From positions 1-20,665 of the forward strand of contig DCGV01000071.1 of the NCBI GenBank assembly GCA_002314725.1: 20,665 bases of DNA. The letters are read 5' to 3'. The stretch's first letter is position 1, and every line of letters starts with the position of its first letter. This stretch comes from Bacteroidales bacterium UBA1769. Its GTDB lineage: Bacteria > Bacteroidota > Bacteroidia > Bacteroidales > UBA932. A program made the translations under genes and the position numbers. The notes under the pieces are model-generated. The model was given only the letters and a program-made list of their open reading frames with translations, was not told the origin of the DNA and ran no database searches. Below, piece by piece: positions 1 through 8,141 of the stretch.

Positions 1-1133
1 GTACTAGTTTGATTGATGCCCCGGCACTTCCGGCTACTGAATTGAAATCTCGTTGTTACGACTCTATGTTTGCCGGTTGCTCTAATTTGGTCAATGCCCC
101 GGCACTTTCGGCGTATTTTTTGGCTGATCGCTGTTATCAAAGAATGTTTAAAGGCTGTACCCAACTTGTAAATACTCCGATTATTTCAGCAACGAAATTT
201 GCAGAATACAGTTGCTACCAAATGTTTCAAGGTTGTACTGGATTAACTACGGTTCCTGATTTTGTGGTTGAAAAATTGGGCCCAAATTGTTGTGAAGAAA
301 TGTTCAGCGAATGCACCAACTTAACAGAAGCTCCGGCACTTCCGGCGGATTCTTTGGCTAATTTCTGTTATCAAAGCATGTTTAAAGGCTGTACCAAACT
401 TGTAAATGCCCCGACTATTCCAGCAACAAAATTCGCAGAATCCAGTTGTCGCCAAATGTTTCAAGGTTGTACTGGATTAACTACGGTTCCTGATTTTGTG
501 GTTGAAAAATTGGGCCCAAATTGTTGTCAAGAAATGTTCAGCGGATGCACCAAATTAACAGAAGCTCCGGCACTTCCGGCGGATTCTTTGGCTAATTACT
601 GTTATCAAAGCATGTTTAAAGGCTGTACACAACTTGTAAATGCTCCGATTATTTCAGCAACGAAATTTGAAGAATCCAGTTGCTCTGAAATGTTCTCAGG
701 ATGTGAAAAATTGTCCTACGTCCCTGATTTAAAGATGATAAAATTAGGTTTTTCCAGCTGTTTTAGAATGTTTAATGGTTGTACAACTTTGGAAACAGCC
801 CCTGCCTTGCCGGCTACAGAACTAGCAAGTTACTGTTATCAATGCATGTTTGAAGGATGTACAAGCTTGACTACAGCACCTTTATTACCGGCAACTACAC
901 TGGTAACGAATTGCTATGCAACCATGTTTGATGCTTGTTCGAAACTATCATCAGTTACAATGCTAGCTACAAATGGTTTTGAAGGCAATAATTCTTTGTA
1001 TCAATGGCTTGACAATGCTGGTACGGATAAATCAATTACCACCAGAGCTGTTTACGTGGCATCTGGGATGGTTGAATCAGTAAAAGCTACAGTTCCTGAG
1101 TTATGGAAAACCGGTGTACAAGTAAAACCTTAA
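1..1133 (+). CDS. BspA-like repeat surface protein, 5' partial
   Basis: The reading frame is open from the window edge (first full codon at base 3), and the apparent TTG start at base 9 lies inside a repeat, so the true N terminus lies outside the window. The visible part is about ten units of 26 residues of the form MFxGCTxLxxAPxLPAxxLxxxCYxx. This is the short leucine-rich-like repeat found in many Bacteroidetes surface proteins of BspA type. The protein ends in a repeat-free cap (LATNGFEGN..., then VYVASGMVES...), as does the paralogue at 14885-17212. By analogy with that paralogue it is probably an exported lipoprotein facing the outside, perhaps for adhesion; that is inference. A 234-bp block (three units) is tandemly duplicated inside the gene. 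Each unit carries two cysteines. The family call is good; the function is unknown. Confidence 0.8.
   Translation, partial: TSLIDAPALPATELKSRCYDSMFAGCSNLVNAPALSAYFLADRCYQRMFKGCTQLVNTPIISATKFAEYSCYQMFQGCTGLTTVPDFVVEKLGPNCCEEMFSECTNLTEAPALPADSLANFCYQSMFKGCTKLVNAPTIPATKFAESSCRQMFQGCTGLTTVPDFVVEKLGPNCCQEMFSGCTKLTEAPALPADSLANYCYQSMFKGCTQLVNAPIISATKFEESSCSEMFSGCEKLSYVPDLKMIKLGFSSCFRMFNGCTTLETAPALPATELASYCYQCMFEGCTSLTTAPLLPATTLVTNCYATMFDACSKLSSVTMLATNGFEGNNSLYQWLDNAGTDKSITTRAVYVASGMVESVKATVPELWKTGVQVKP
136..690 (+). repeat. 234-bp intragenic tandem repeat, about 2.3 copies
   Basis: The stretch starting at 136 recurs at 370 and again, in part, at 604, each time offset by exactly 234 bp, which is 78 codons or three 26-residue units. 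Copies 1 and 2 are near-identical at DNA level across the segment beginning CCAAATGTTTCAAGG at 218 and 452, including third codon positions. This points to recent duplication rather than only protein-level selection. A weaker match extends left to about base 60. Confidence 0.85.
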
Positions 1134-1169
1134 TTATCAAGGAGGTTTTATTTCAAAATGAATATTCTC

Positions 1170-1206
1170 AGCGCCTTCCGGATTACCGGTGGGCGCTCTA
1201 TTTTTC
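1170..1206 (+). terminator. Intrinsic terminator of the BspA-like gene
   Basis: The hairpin pairs AGCGCC (1170-1175) with GGCGCT (1192-1197), with an inner CCGG/CCGG helix around an ATTA loop, followed by CTATTTTT. It ends directly against the xerD stop codon (1198-1200, minus strand). On the minus strand the hairpin is followed by a poor T tract, so termination of xerD here is less certain. Confidence 0.75.
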
Positions 1207-2112
1207 TGAAATAGGGTGGTGGGCCAAAATGGATTCCTGCCACTTCTTGGAGTCGATGTGGGTGTATATCTCTGTGGTAAGTACACTTTCGTGTCCAAGC
1301 ATCTCCTGAACGATGCGAATATCTGCGCCGTTCTCGATCAAGTGCGTAGCGAATGAGTGCCTGAATGTATGTGGCGAAATCTCTTTGGTGATGCCGACTG
1401 CTGCAGCTTGTGATTTAACAATATTGAAAACCATCACTCTTGACAGCCTTCCGCCTCGGCGATTCAGAAAGAGAATATCTTCGTCTCCTCTCTTCGGAGT
1501 AATATGCTTTCTATCTTCAAGGTAGAAATTTATCTGTTTCATGGCAGGTTCCCCGATAGGGATGATTCTCTGCTTGCTTCCTTTACCCATTACACGGATG
1601 AATTGTTCGTTAAAGAAAAGGTCTGAAATGCGCAGAGATACAGCCTCGCTGACCCTTAATCCACATGAGTAGAGTGTCTCTAGGATTGCACGGTTTCTGT
1701 GCCCTTCCGGCTTAGATAGATCCACTGATTCGATAATGGATGTAACCTCTTCAATCGAAAGTACTGAAGGAAGATATCTGCTGACTTTCGGAGAATCTAT
1801 TCTATCCTGCAGATGAGAAGAAATAATTCCCTCGTTCTCCATGTAATTGAATAGTGAACGTAAGGCACTTACCATGCGTGCTTGGGAACGTTTTGATAAG
1901 CCCTGTTTCTGACAATCCAAAAGAAAATCTTCGAGGGACTCTGAAGATATCTCTGAAGGTTCTGTGACTCCAGTATTACGTATAAAATCAAATAATTTAT
2001 CGCAGTCAGAAAGATACCCGGCAATGGAGTTAGGCGACATGTTCCTTTCCAATTTCATATAGGTCTTGAAATCGGCAAGGATAGTGTTGAACTTATCTTT
2101 GGATACGTCCAT
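1198..2112 (-). CDS. xerD: Tyrosine recombinase XerD
   Basis: This site-specific recombinase normally acts with XerC at dif to resolve chromosome dimers at the septum. It has 304 residues, near the family norm of about 300. An N-terminal SAM-like core-binding domain (about 8-95) precedes the catalytic domain (about 110-300). All catalytic residues are visible: R153 in GLRVSEA, K177 in MGKGSKQR, H248 and R251 in HTFRHSFATH, H274 in LGHES, and the nucleophile Y283 in EIYTHI. It is the last gene of ftsE-nth-xerD; its ATG overlaps the nth stop by one base (TAATG), suggesting coupled translation. No attachment sites, phage or transposon genes are nearby, so it reads as the chromosomal Xer enzyme. 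XerC and XerD paralogues are hard to tell apart by eye; XerD is preferred from overall resemblance. Confidence 0.9.
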   Translation of the reverse strand: MDVSKDKFNTILADFKTYMKLERNMSPNSIAGYLSDCDKLFDFIRNTGVTEPSEISSESLEDFLLDCQKQGLSKRSQARMVSALRSLFNYMENEGIISSHLQDRIDSPKVSRYLPSVLSIEEVTSIIESVDLSKPEGHRNRAILETLYSCGLRVSEAVSLRISDLFFNEQFIRVMGKGSKQRIIPIGEPAMKQINFYLEDRKHITPKRGDEDILFLNRRGGRLSRVMVFNIVKSQAAAVGITKEISPHTFRHSFATHLIENGADIRIVQEMLGHESVLTTEIYTHIDSKKWQESILAHHPISEK

Positions 2113-2747
2113 TACTTTTGTGTTTTATGATAATTACACAACTCCACAATGCCGCACTCTGAGCATTTGGGCTTAATTGCTTTACAAGTATATCGTCCAT
2201 GGAGGATAAGCCAGTGGTGTGCAATCGGTCTGAGTTCTGGAGCGATATTCTTTGTCAAATCTGTCTCAACAGCAAGAGGTGTTTTCCCCTTTGATAATCC
2301 AATCCTTCGTGCGACTCTGAATACGTGGGTGTCCACTGCGATAACGGGCTTGTCATATATGATAGATGCCACTACATTGGCGGTTTTACGCCCCACTCCA
2401 GGGAGTTGTTGAAGTTCGTCTATTTCTGATGGGATTTCGCCATTGAACCTCTCCACTACCATCTGTGCCATGCCGATAAGATGGTGGGCTTTGTTGTTCG
2501 GATATGATATCGATTTAATCAATTCAAAAAGATCATCAAAGGACGCCTTCGCCAAGTCGTAAACTGTAGGGTATTTTTCAAATAGTGAAGGCGTGGTAAG
2601 GTTCACCCTCTTGTCTGTACATTGTGCAGAGAGGATAACTGAAACAATCAACTGATATGGATTGTTGAAATTCAGTTCTGATTGTGCAACTGGCATATTT
2701 GCCAGAAAGTACTCAACGATTTTTTTATATTTCGTTGCAATGACCAT
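2112..2747 (-). CDS. nth: Endonuclease III (DNA glycosylase/AP lyase)
   Basis: Base-excision repair enzyme that removes oxidised pyrimidines and nicks at abasic sites. From the ATG at 2747 it has 211 residues, the length of E. coli Nth; a GTG two codons upstream (2753) is less likely. The helix-hairpin-helix LPGVGRKTANVV carries catalytic lysine K121, and the catalytic aspartate D139 lies in AVDTHVFRV. The C-terminal [4Fe-4S] loop is intact: C188-x6-C195-x2-C198-x5-C204. The start lies inside the 3' end of ftsE (23-nt overlap) and the stop overlaps the xerD start, so all three genes must share a transcript. Nothing unusual in the protein itself. Confidence 0.95.
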   Translation of the reverse strand: MVIATKYKKIVEYFLANMPVAQSELNFNNPYQLIVSVILSAQCTDKRVNLTTPSLFEKYPTVYDLAKASFDDLFELIKSISYPNNKAHHLIGMAQMVVERFNGEIPSEIDELQQLPGVGRKTANVVASIIYDKPVIAVDTHVFRVARRIGLSKGKTPLAVETDLTKNIAPELRPIAHHWLILHGRYTCKAIKPKCSECGIVELCNYHKTQK

Positions 2748-3402
2748 TTTCACAAACTAACACGCGTCCTGGATATTGTTCTAGAAGAGCTTTATTATGA
2801 GTAACCATCAAGACCGCTGTTTTACCCTCTTTGTTTATCTTCTGCAGCAGATTCATAATCTCATCAGCTGTGTCTTCATCCAGATTTCCTGTAGGTTCGT
2901 CTGCCAGAATCAATTGAGGTTCATTCAATAGGGCTCTTGCAATGGCGACACGCTGCTGTTCTCCACCGGATAACTGGTGAGGCATCTTATGAGCCTTTGT
3001 ATCCATTCCGACAAGTTTCAGTGCTGCCATGATCCGTCTGTGCATCGCATCAGGATCTTTCCAATCTGTTGATTTTAAGACAAAAAGAAGATTGTCTTCT
3101 ATGCTTCTGTCCATAAGGAGCTGGAAATCCTGGAAAATAATACCGATGTCTCGTCTTAGGTATGGTATTTGCTTTTTCTTCAGTGTGGTAAGGTCGAAAT
3201 CTCCTACTCTGGCGTAGCCACTGCCAAGACGGTTTTCGCCAATGATTGTGCGGATGATAGATGTTTTACCGCTACCGACTTTGCCGGTAAGATATAGCCA
3301 CTCACCTGGGTAAAGCTTAAGATTGAAATCTTCAATTACTACTACATCTGAGTTTGTTATGTCTGCAGATGAAAATTCAACAACTGGGGTATTATTCTCC
3401 AT
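2725..3402 (-). CDS. ftsE: FtsE-like ABC transporter ATP-binding protein
   Basis: ATPase that, with the membrane protein FtsX, controls septal peptidoglycan hydrolases during division. The ATG at 3402 gives 225 residues; the longer frame begins with GTG at 3411, which would be almost leaderless relative to the predicted promoter, so 3402 is chosen. ABC motifs in order: Walker A GKVGSGKT (40-47), Q-loop Q91 in IIFQDFQLL, signature LSGGEQQ (144-150), Walker B LILADE (164-169), and switch H202. The TGNLDE after Walker B and the QDFQLL Q-loop fit the FtsE/LolD branch. No ftsX lies in the window, so the partner is encoded elsewhere or unseen. First gene of an operon with nth and xerD. LolD-type export is the main alternative. 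Confidence 0.85.
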   Translation of the reverse strand: MENNTPVVEFSSADITNSDVVVIEDFNLKLYPGEWLYLTGKVGSGKTSIIRTIIGENRLGSGYARVGDFDLTTLKKKQIPYLRRDIGIIFQDFQLLMDRSIEDNLLFVLKSTDWKDPDAMHRRIMAALKLVGMDTKAHKMPHQLSGGEQQRVAIARALLNEPQLILADEPTGNLDEDTADEIMNLLQKINKEGKTAVLMVTHNKALLEQYPGRVLVCENGHCNEI

Positions 3403-3421
3403 AGTAAGCACGATTGATTCA

Positions 3422-3454
3422 CAAATTTACATATATTTTTAGTATTTTTGCAAG
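3422..3454 (-). promoter_or_regulatory. Predicted ftsE-nth-xerD promoter
   Basis: On the minus strand TAAATTTG (plus coordinates 3422-3429) fits the Bacteroidetes -7 consensus TAnnTTTG. CTTG (3451-3454) lies 21 nt upstream, matching the -33 box. Transcription would start near 3416, giving a leader of about 14 nt before the ATG at 3402. Confidence 0.6.
3443..3450 (+). promoter_or_regulatory. Predicted -7 box for the TPR/barrel operon
   Basis: TATTTTTG fits TAnnTTTG and lies 17 nt before the ATG at 3468. No clear -33 TTTG is seen at the usual spacing. It lies inside the opposing ftsE promoter, between its -7 and -33 boxes. Confidence 0.45.
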
Positions 3455-3467
3455 GAAGACTGACAAT

Positions 3468-6449
3468 ATGAAACCTACTAAATCACTATTCATACTAGCG
3501 TCGATTATCTGTTCTGTATCACTTTTCGCTCAGGTTGGAGTTGACTTCAATAACAGGATAGAAGATGCAAAAATGCTTTACAGAAGTGGTACATATTATG
3601 CCGCTGAACAGAGCTTTTCCAAATTACTTGAAGAGAGTCAATCAAATACATCTTTAAATCATATCGAACTCGAAGCGTATCGCTTGATGTGCGCTATCAA
3701 TCTCGACAGGGATAATGCTGTTGGGCTTGTAAAGAGATTTTCTGAACAATATCCAAATTCGATTGAACTTCCTCTTGTGAGATATACTCTTGCTTCACAT
3801 CTTTTCGATAAGGGAGAGTATGGTGAGGCTCTTGAAATCTTCACAACCATCAACTCGAAACTTTTGCACAACGATAAGATTGATTGTGATTTCAAATATG
3901 CATTCTGTAATATGGATGCTGGCAATTATTCTCAAGCAGAGAGTCTGTTCCTTCAAATAATTGCTGCTGGAGATACTCCAAGGTATTATTCAAGCATCTA
4001 CTATCTTGGGTATGTATATTATCGTGACAGCCAATTTGAGAAGGCGTTCGATTACTTCTCAAAAGCGCAAGCTGATTCGAAATTCGCACTTATGGCGTCA
4101 TATTTTGCTACCGAGTCAAAATTCATGTTGAAAGATTTCGATTATGTAGTAGAGAATGGGCCTAAGATTTATAACTCATTGGAATCGGATTTGCAATCCA
4201 CTCTATCTAGGATGATCTCTGAGGCATACTATGAGAAACAGATGACTGAAGAGGCTCTTCGTTACTTCAAACTATACGCATCCAATGCCAATCTCTCCAG
4301 AGTGGATCACTATTTTGGTGGTATCCTTTCCTATAATACAGGCAATTATGAAGAGGCGAAGGATTTCTTTATGAATGTTGTCGGTGAAGATGATGCCATC
4401 GGTCAGAATGCTGAATATTATGCGGCTAATGCTTTATTGAAAGAGTACAATAAAGTGTCAGCCATGAATCTTTTCAAATCGGCTTCAGAAAAGAGTTATG
4501 ATGAGGTTATAAAAGAGGATGCATTCTTCAATTTTGCAAAATTGTCATTTGATGTCAATTCTGATATTTCTCAATTTGAAAGTTTTATCCAACAATATCC
4601 TGGTAGTGGTAAAGATGATGTGATAAATGGTTATATGGCTGCCTCGTTCCTTCTAAAAAAAGATTATACATCAGCTATAGAACTACTTCAAAAGATTAAA
4701 AATCTTTCAGTTGATAATGCGAACAATCTTCAAAAAGCTTCATTCTTCAGGGCACTGCAACTTATAGAATCAGGAAGTTACAGATCGGCTATCCCTATGC
4801 TGGAGACATCGTTGAATTATGGTCGGAATGTAGAACTGAAGAATCTTGCAGGGTTCTGGCAAGCAGAATGTTTTTACAGAAACAACAGATATTCAGATGC
4901 TATAGATATTCTACGCGCTTTAGAGAAGTCTGCGTCGTTCAAGGTGTCTAGCGAATATCCAATGGCAGTTTATAATTTGGCATATTGCTATTTTAAGGCG
5001 GAAAAATTTGCTGATGCAGAAAATTGGTTCAGCAAATATCTCTCTGGAAAAGGTTTAAAGTATAGCACAGATGCCAATATCAGACTTGCTGATTCATATT
5101 TCATGCAATCGAAGTATAACGAAGCTGCCAAGTTATATGAGAGGATGTATAATGCCAACAGAAGTTCCGATGTAGTTTATTCTGCATATCAGGCTGCTGT
5201 TTCATATGGCTTGTCAAATAACGAGTCGAAGAAGATAGATATGCTCAGACAAGTAACCAGAAACAATCTGGATTCACCTCTCTATTGTCAAGCACTTTAT
5301 GAATTGGGTCGCACTTATGTCCAAAAGGGTGATGATGACAAGGCTTCAGATTGCTTCTATACTTTGATTGGACGTAAATCAGACAGTCTATTCTTCTCAA
5401 AGGCGCTTATCGAGTTGGCAATGATAAATGCAAACGAGAAGAGATATGATCAGGCGATAGATTTCTATAAGCAGTTGATTGAACAGGCTCCCTATTCAGA
5501 AGAGGTTCAGGATGCGATTTCCGGACTTGAAAGTATCTATTTGATTCAAAACAGACCTGATGAATTCTTGACTTTCCTTGATGATCAGCAGTTATCCAAT
5601 GTGAAGAGTGAAGATGAAAAGGAGAAGATGTTGTTTACCTCTGCAGAGCATCTATACTTGTCCAGGAATTATTCAAAGGCGATAACATCACTTCAAAATT
5701 TCTTGAAGAGATATCCGGAAGGACCTTCATCCCTACAAGCAAACTATTATCTGGCTGAATCCTTGAAGGCATTAAATAGAAAAGAGTCGGCTGCTGATGA
5801 ATATCTGAAGGTTATTAAGATGGGACAGAGCGATTTCTTATGCAGCGCTTTAAAGAATTATGCAGATATCAATTATGAAATCGGCAATTATGAATTGGCA
5901 GGACAGGTCTATAATAATTTGATCTCTGCTGCTGGTACTGGTGTTATGGAGATAGAGGGTTATGCGGGATTGATGCGATCATATTTCTATAACAGACAAT
6001 ATAAAGAGGCAATAGAGACTACCCAGAAACTTGGCCAGATCAATGGTCTTACCAAGGAGCTTCAAAGAGAGGCTGAATTTATCCTGGCCAAATCGTATAT
6101 GACTATTGGCGAACGTGATATGGCTCTGGCTGTATTCGAAGATATGTCCAAGGATTGCAGTGATGAATATGGCGCTGAAAGTGCGTATATCATGATTCAG
6201 AATGCCTATTCAACCGGTGATTTCGCCGCTGTTGAGACTATGATTTATGACTTCGTGGATAAAGATACACAGTTCGTATATTGGTTGGCCAAGAGCTTTA
6301 TTGTTCTGGGAGATACCTATATGGATAGAGGCGATCTGGAACAGGCCAAAGCTACATATCAAAGCATAATTGAGGGGTATGAACCAGTGGATGGTAAAGA
6401 TGACGTAATCAGTCAGGTTGAGGACAGATTAAAGAAAATGGAGGAATAA
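3468..6449 (+). CDS. Exported TPR-repeat protein (993 aa)
   Basis: A large secreted solenoid protein. The ATG at 3468 is chosen because it starts a classic signal peptide (MKPTKSLFILASIICSVSLFAQ, cut at A21/Q22) and lies just after a -7 box; the longer TTG-initiated frame would bury the signal. There is no lipobox cysteine, so it should be periplasmic and soluble or held by a partner. From about residue 30 to the C terminus it is built of TPR-like helical pairs, with recurrent patterns such as YNLAYCYFKAEKFADAENWF and LGRTYVQKGDDDKASDCFY. No enzymatic domain is seen. The stop is 3 nt from the next start, so it is co-transcribed with the outer-membrane barrel protein. I infer that it binds or assembles that barrel or its cargo; no specific function is known to me. 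Confidence 0.85.
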   Translation: MKPTKSLFILASIICSVSLFAQVGVDFNNRIEDAKMLYRSGTYYAAEQSFSKLLEESQSNTSLNHIELEAYRLMCAINLDRDNAVGLVKRFSEQYPNSIELPLVRYTLASHLFDKGEYGEALEIFTTINSKLLHNDKIDCDFKYAFCNMDAGNYSQAESLFLQIIAAGDTPRYYSSIYYLGYVYYRDSQFEKAFDYFSKAQADSKFALMASYFATESKFMLKDFDYVVENGPKIYNSLESDLQSTLSRMISEAYYEKQMTEEALRYFKLYASNANLSRVDHYFGGILSYNTGNYEEAKDFFMNVVGEDDAIGQNAEYYAANALLKEYNKVSAMNLFKSASEKSYDEVIKEDAFFNFAKLSFDVNSDISQFESFIQQYPGSGKDDVINGYMAASFLLKKDYTSAIELLQKIKNLSVDNANNLQKASFFRALQLIESGSYRSAIPMLETSLNYGRNVELKNLAGFWQAECFYRNNRYSDAIDILRALEKSASFKVSSEYPMAVYNLAYCYFKAEKFADAENWFSKYLSGKGLKYSTDANIRLADSYFMQSKYNEAAKLYERMYNANRSSDVVYSAYQAAVSYGLSNNESKKIDMLRQVTRNNLDSPLYCQALYELGRTYVQKGDDDKASDCFYTLIGRKSDSLFFSKALIELAMINANEKRYDQAIDFYKQLIEQAPYSEEVQDAISGLESIYLIQNRPDEFLTFLDDQQLSNVKSEDEKEKMLFTSAEHLYLSRNYSKAITSLQNFLKRYPEGPSSLQANYYLAESLKALNRKESAADEYLKVIKMGQSDFLCSALKNYADINYEIGNYELAGQVYNNLISAAGTGVMEIEGYAGLMRSYFYNRQYKEAIETTQKLGQINGLTKELQREAEFILAKSYMTIGERDMALAVFEDMSKDCSDEYGAESAYIMIQNAYSTGDFAAVETMIYDFVDKDTQFVYWLAKSFIVLGDTYMDRGDLEQAKATYQSIIEGYEPVDGKDDVISQVEDRLKKMEE

Positions 6450-6452
6450 AAC

Positions 6453-8075
6453 ATGAAGAATATTTCAAAAGTTGTACTCTGCATTCTGACATCGATTCCT
6501 TTTACGATGATGGCTCAGAGCATTGACCCTATCGTAGAGGTGAGCAGTCAGTATAAGGTTGACATGGGTGAAATACATAAACCATCCATTGATCTATCTG
6601 TAAATGATTCTCTCCAAAGATTTGATATAAATTTTGATTATTCAATTTACGATAGGCCATATCAGAATTTATATGTATTTGCACCATATTCTTATACTCA
6701 GATAAAACACCCTCAAGAGCTGGGTAACAATATCCTTTTTGCAAATATAGGGTATCAATCAGTGGCCTCTCCGATTGGTCATATCGCTGTTCAGGCAATT
6801 ACCAAAAAGAGTTTCGCGGCTGGTGTGTATGGCAATTTCGATGGGTATTACAAATATGGAGATGTGGAAGTTGATGATATTACACCGAATTTTTTCAGAC
6901 AGAGATATAAAACCGATTTCGGTGCGAATATGAAATATGCATGGCGTAGTGGGGAGGTTGATTTCGATGCTAATTATAGAATCTTTGACGATAAATTTGT
7001 ATATACATCCAACCACTCGGATAAATTGTCATTTACAGCCACACTGAACTCTGCTAATGTTGACGAGAAGAGTGTGGATTATGGCTTTGTTGCCAATTTT
7101 TACCATTTGAATGCCAATCACACAAATTATTCAAAGATAGGTGAGTCCATGTTCTCCGTAAAAGGAGATGTCGGGACCACTTTTGATATCCATAGGGTTT
7201 TTGTAGATGTGAATGTGCAAATGGCGTCATATAGTGACTATAGGTCACATGAGGCTTGGATTCTTGAATTCGCACCAATCTATGAATATAACAAGGGAAG
7301 ATTGTTCGGTAGATTTGGAGCCAAATTCGGAAGCAGATTCGCAAGCAAAGTCAAGAATAATGAGAGTGGTGTGGATCATAAAGACAATTTGACTAATATT
7401 TTTCCAGTTGTTGATGCTAAATACACATTGATAAACAACCATCTTTGGGTTCATGCAATTGCAACGGGCTCCAATCATATGAATTCATTGGAGTCAATGA
7501 TTACTCAATGTCCGATTGTTAAATTGAGCTCTCCTATGGAGTTTGGACATACTCCAATTGATGCACAACTCTCTCTAGAATCAACGATTGGAGGTGTTTT
7601 TGCCATCAATATTGATGGTGGATACTCTATCAACAGGAATACGATGGTAATTGGAACCAGTGCAACGGAGCTCGTGCCTATTGCTTCCTATTTTGATTAC
7701 GAACATCTGCGTGCCGGAGCTGATATGTTGCTGAAGATAGATCACTTCTCAATAGGCGGTAATGTATCGCTTAACAAGTATATTGATTGGTTTGAAGAGA
7801 CTCAATTAAACATTTTGCCTAAATTGATAGCTCATGCCTCTGCAGCTTGGGATCTTCGTGAAAGGCTTTTCGTATCTGTCAAGTGTGATTATAGTTCTGA
7901 ATCGGATTTCTTGCCGCAAATGGTCAATCTGGGAACTGAAATAAGCCTTGTTTTGAATCGCCATTTCGAGGTCTTTGTAAAGGGAGATAATTTACTGAAT
8001 CAAGATCTCTACTATGCCCCTCTATATTGCGGTAGAGAGCGCAATTTCGGCGGTGGATTAACTGTTAATTTCTAA
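6453..8075 (+). CDS. Outer-membrane beta-barrel protein, TonB-receptor-like, no plug
   Basis: 540 residues with a signal peptide cut near MMA/QS (about residue 21). The body alternates short amphipathic strands rich in aromatic and polar residues (for example YRIFDDKFVYTSN, GRLFGRFGAKFGSRF), typical of a barrel. The C terminus, GDNLLNQDLYYAPLYCGRERNFGGGLTVNF (in part), carries the NLLNxxY signature and terminal phenylalanine of TonB-dependent receptor barrels. It is too short for a full receptor (usually 650-1000) and no plug domain or TonB box is visible, so it is probably a receptor-derived barrel without gated import. Only 3 nt separate it from the TPR gene. Its partner and substrate are unknown. 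The family call is by C-terminal motif and composition, so certainty is moderate. Confidence 0.7.
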   Translation: MKNISKVVLCILTSIPFTMMAQSIDPIVEVSSQYKVDMGEIHKPSIDLSVNDSLQRFDINFDYSIYDRPYQNLYVFAPYSYTQIKHPQELGNNILFANIGYQSVASPIGHIAVQAITKKSFAAGVYGNFDGYYKYGDVEVDDITPNFFRQRYKTDFGANMKYAWRSGEVDFDANYRIFDDKFVYTSNHSDKLSFTATLNSANVDEKSVDYGFVANFYHLNANHTNYSKIGESMFSVKGDVGTTFDIHRVFVDVNVQMASYSDYRSHEAWILEFAPIYEYNKGRLFGRFGAKFGSRFASKVKNNESGVDHKDNLTNIFPVVDAKYTLINNHLWVHAIATGSNHMNSLESMITQCPIVKLSSPMEFGHTPIDAQLSLESTIGGVFAINIDGGYSINRNTMVIGTSATELVPIASYFDYEHLRAGADMLLKIDHFSIGGNVSLNKYIDWFEETQLNILPKLIAHASAAWDLRERLFVSVKCDYSSESDFLPQMVNLGTEISLVLNRHFEVFVKGDNLLNQDLYYAPLYCGRERNFGGGLTVNF

Positions 8076-8085
8076 GGTTTTTCCA

Positions 8086-8117
8086 CTTGCTTTTCTCCCT
8101 CTTTTTTGCTATATTTG
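8086..8117 (+). promoter_or_regulatory. Predicted gyrB promoter
   Basis: CTTG (8086-8089) and TATATTTG (8110-8117) match the Bacteroidetes -33 and -7 boxes with a 20-nt spacer. Transcription would start near 8122, about 20 nt before the gyrB ATG. It lies in the 66-bp gap after the barrel gene and separates the gyrB operon from it. Confidence 0.65.
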
Positions 8118-8141
8118 CTCGTTATTATAATAGATAAAACG

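Noticed and set aside
136..690. CRISPR-like array
   Set aside because: The repeats are 234 bp, contiguous without spacers, and in frame within a protein.
1158..1214. 18-codon frame (MNILSAFRITGG...) with an AGGAGG-like sequence upstream
   Set aside because: It lies across the intrinsic terminator hairpin, the spacing from AGGAGG is long (about 12 nt), and Bacteroidetes rarely rely on Shine-Dalgarno sites.
1198..2112. XerD as an integrase of a mobile element next to a surface gene
   Set aside because: Housekeeping-type length and motifs, operon with nth and ftsE, and no attachment repeats or mobile genes.
3414..3467. N-terminal extension of the TPR protein from a TTG at 3414
   Set aside because: It would cover the -7 box and place the signal peptide internally; the ATG at 3468 fits better.
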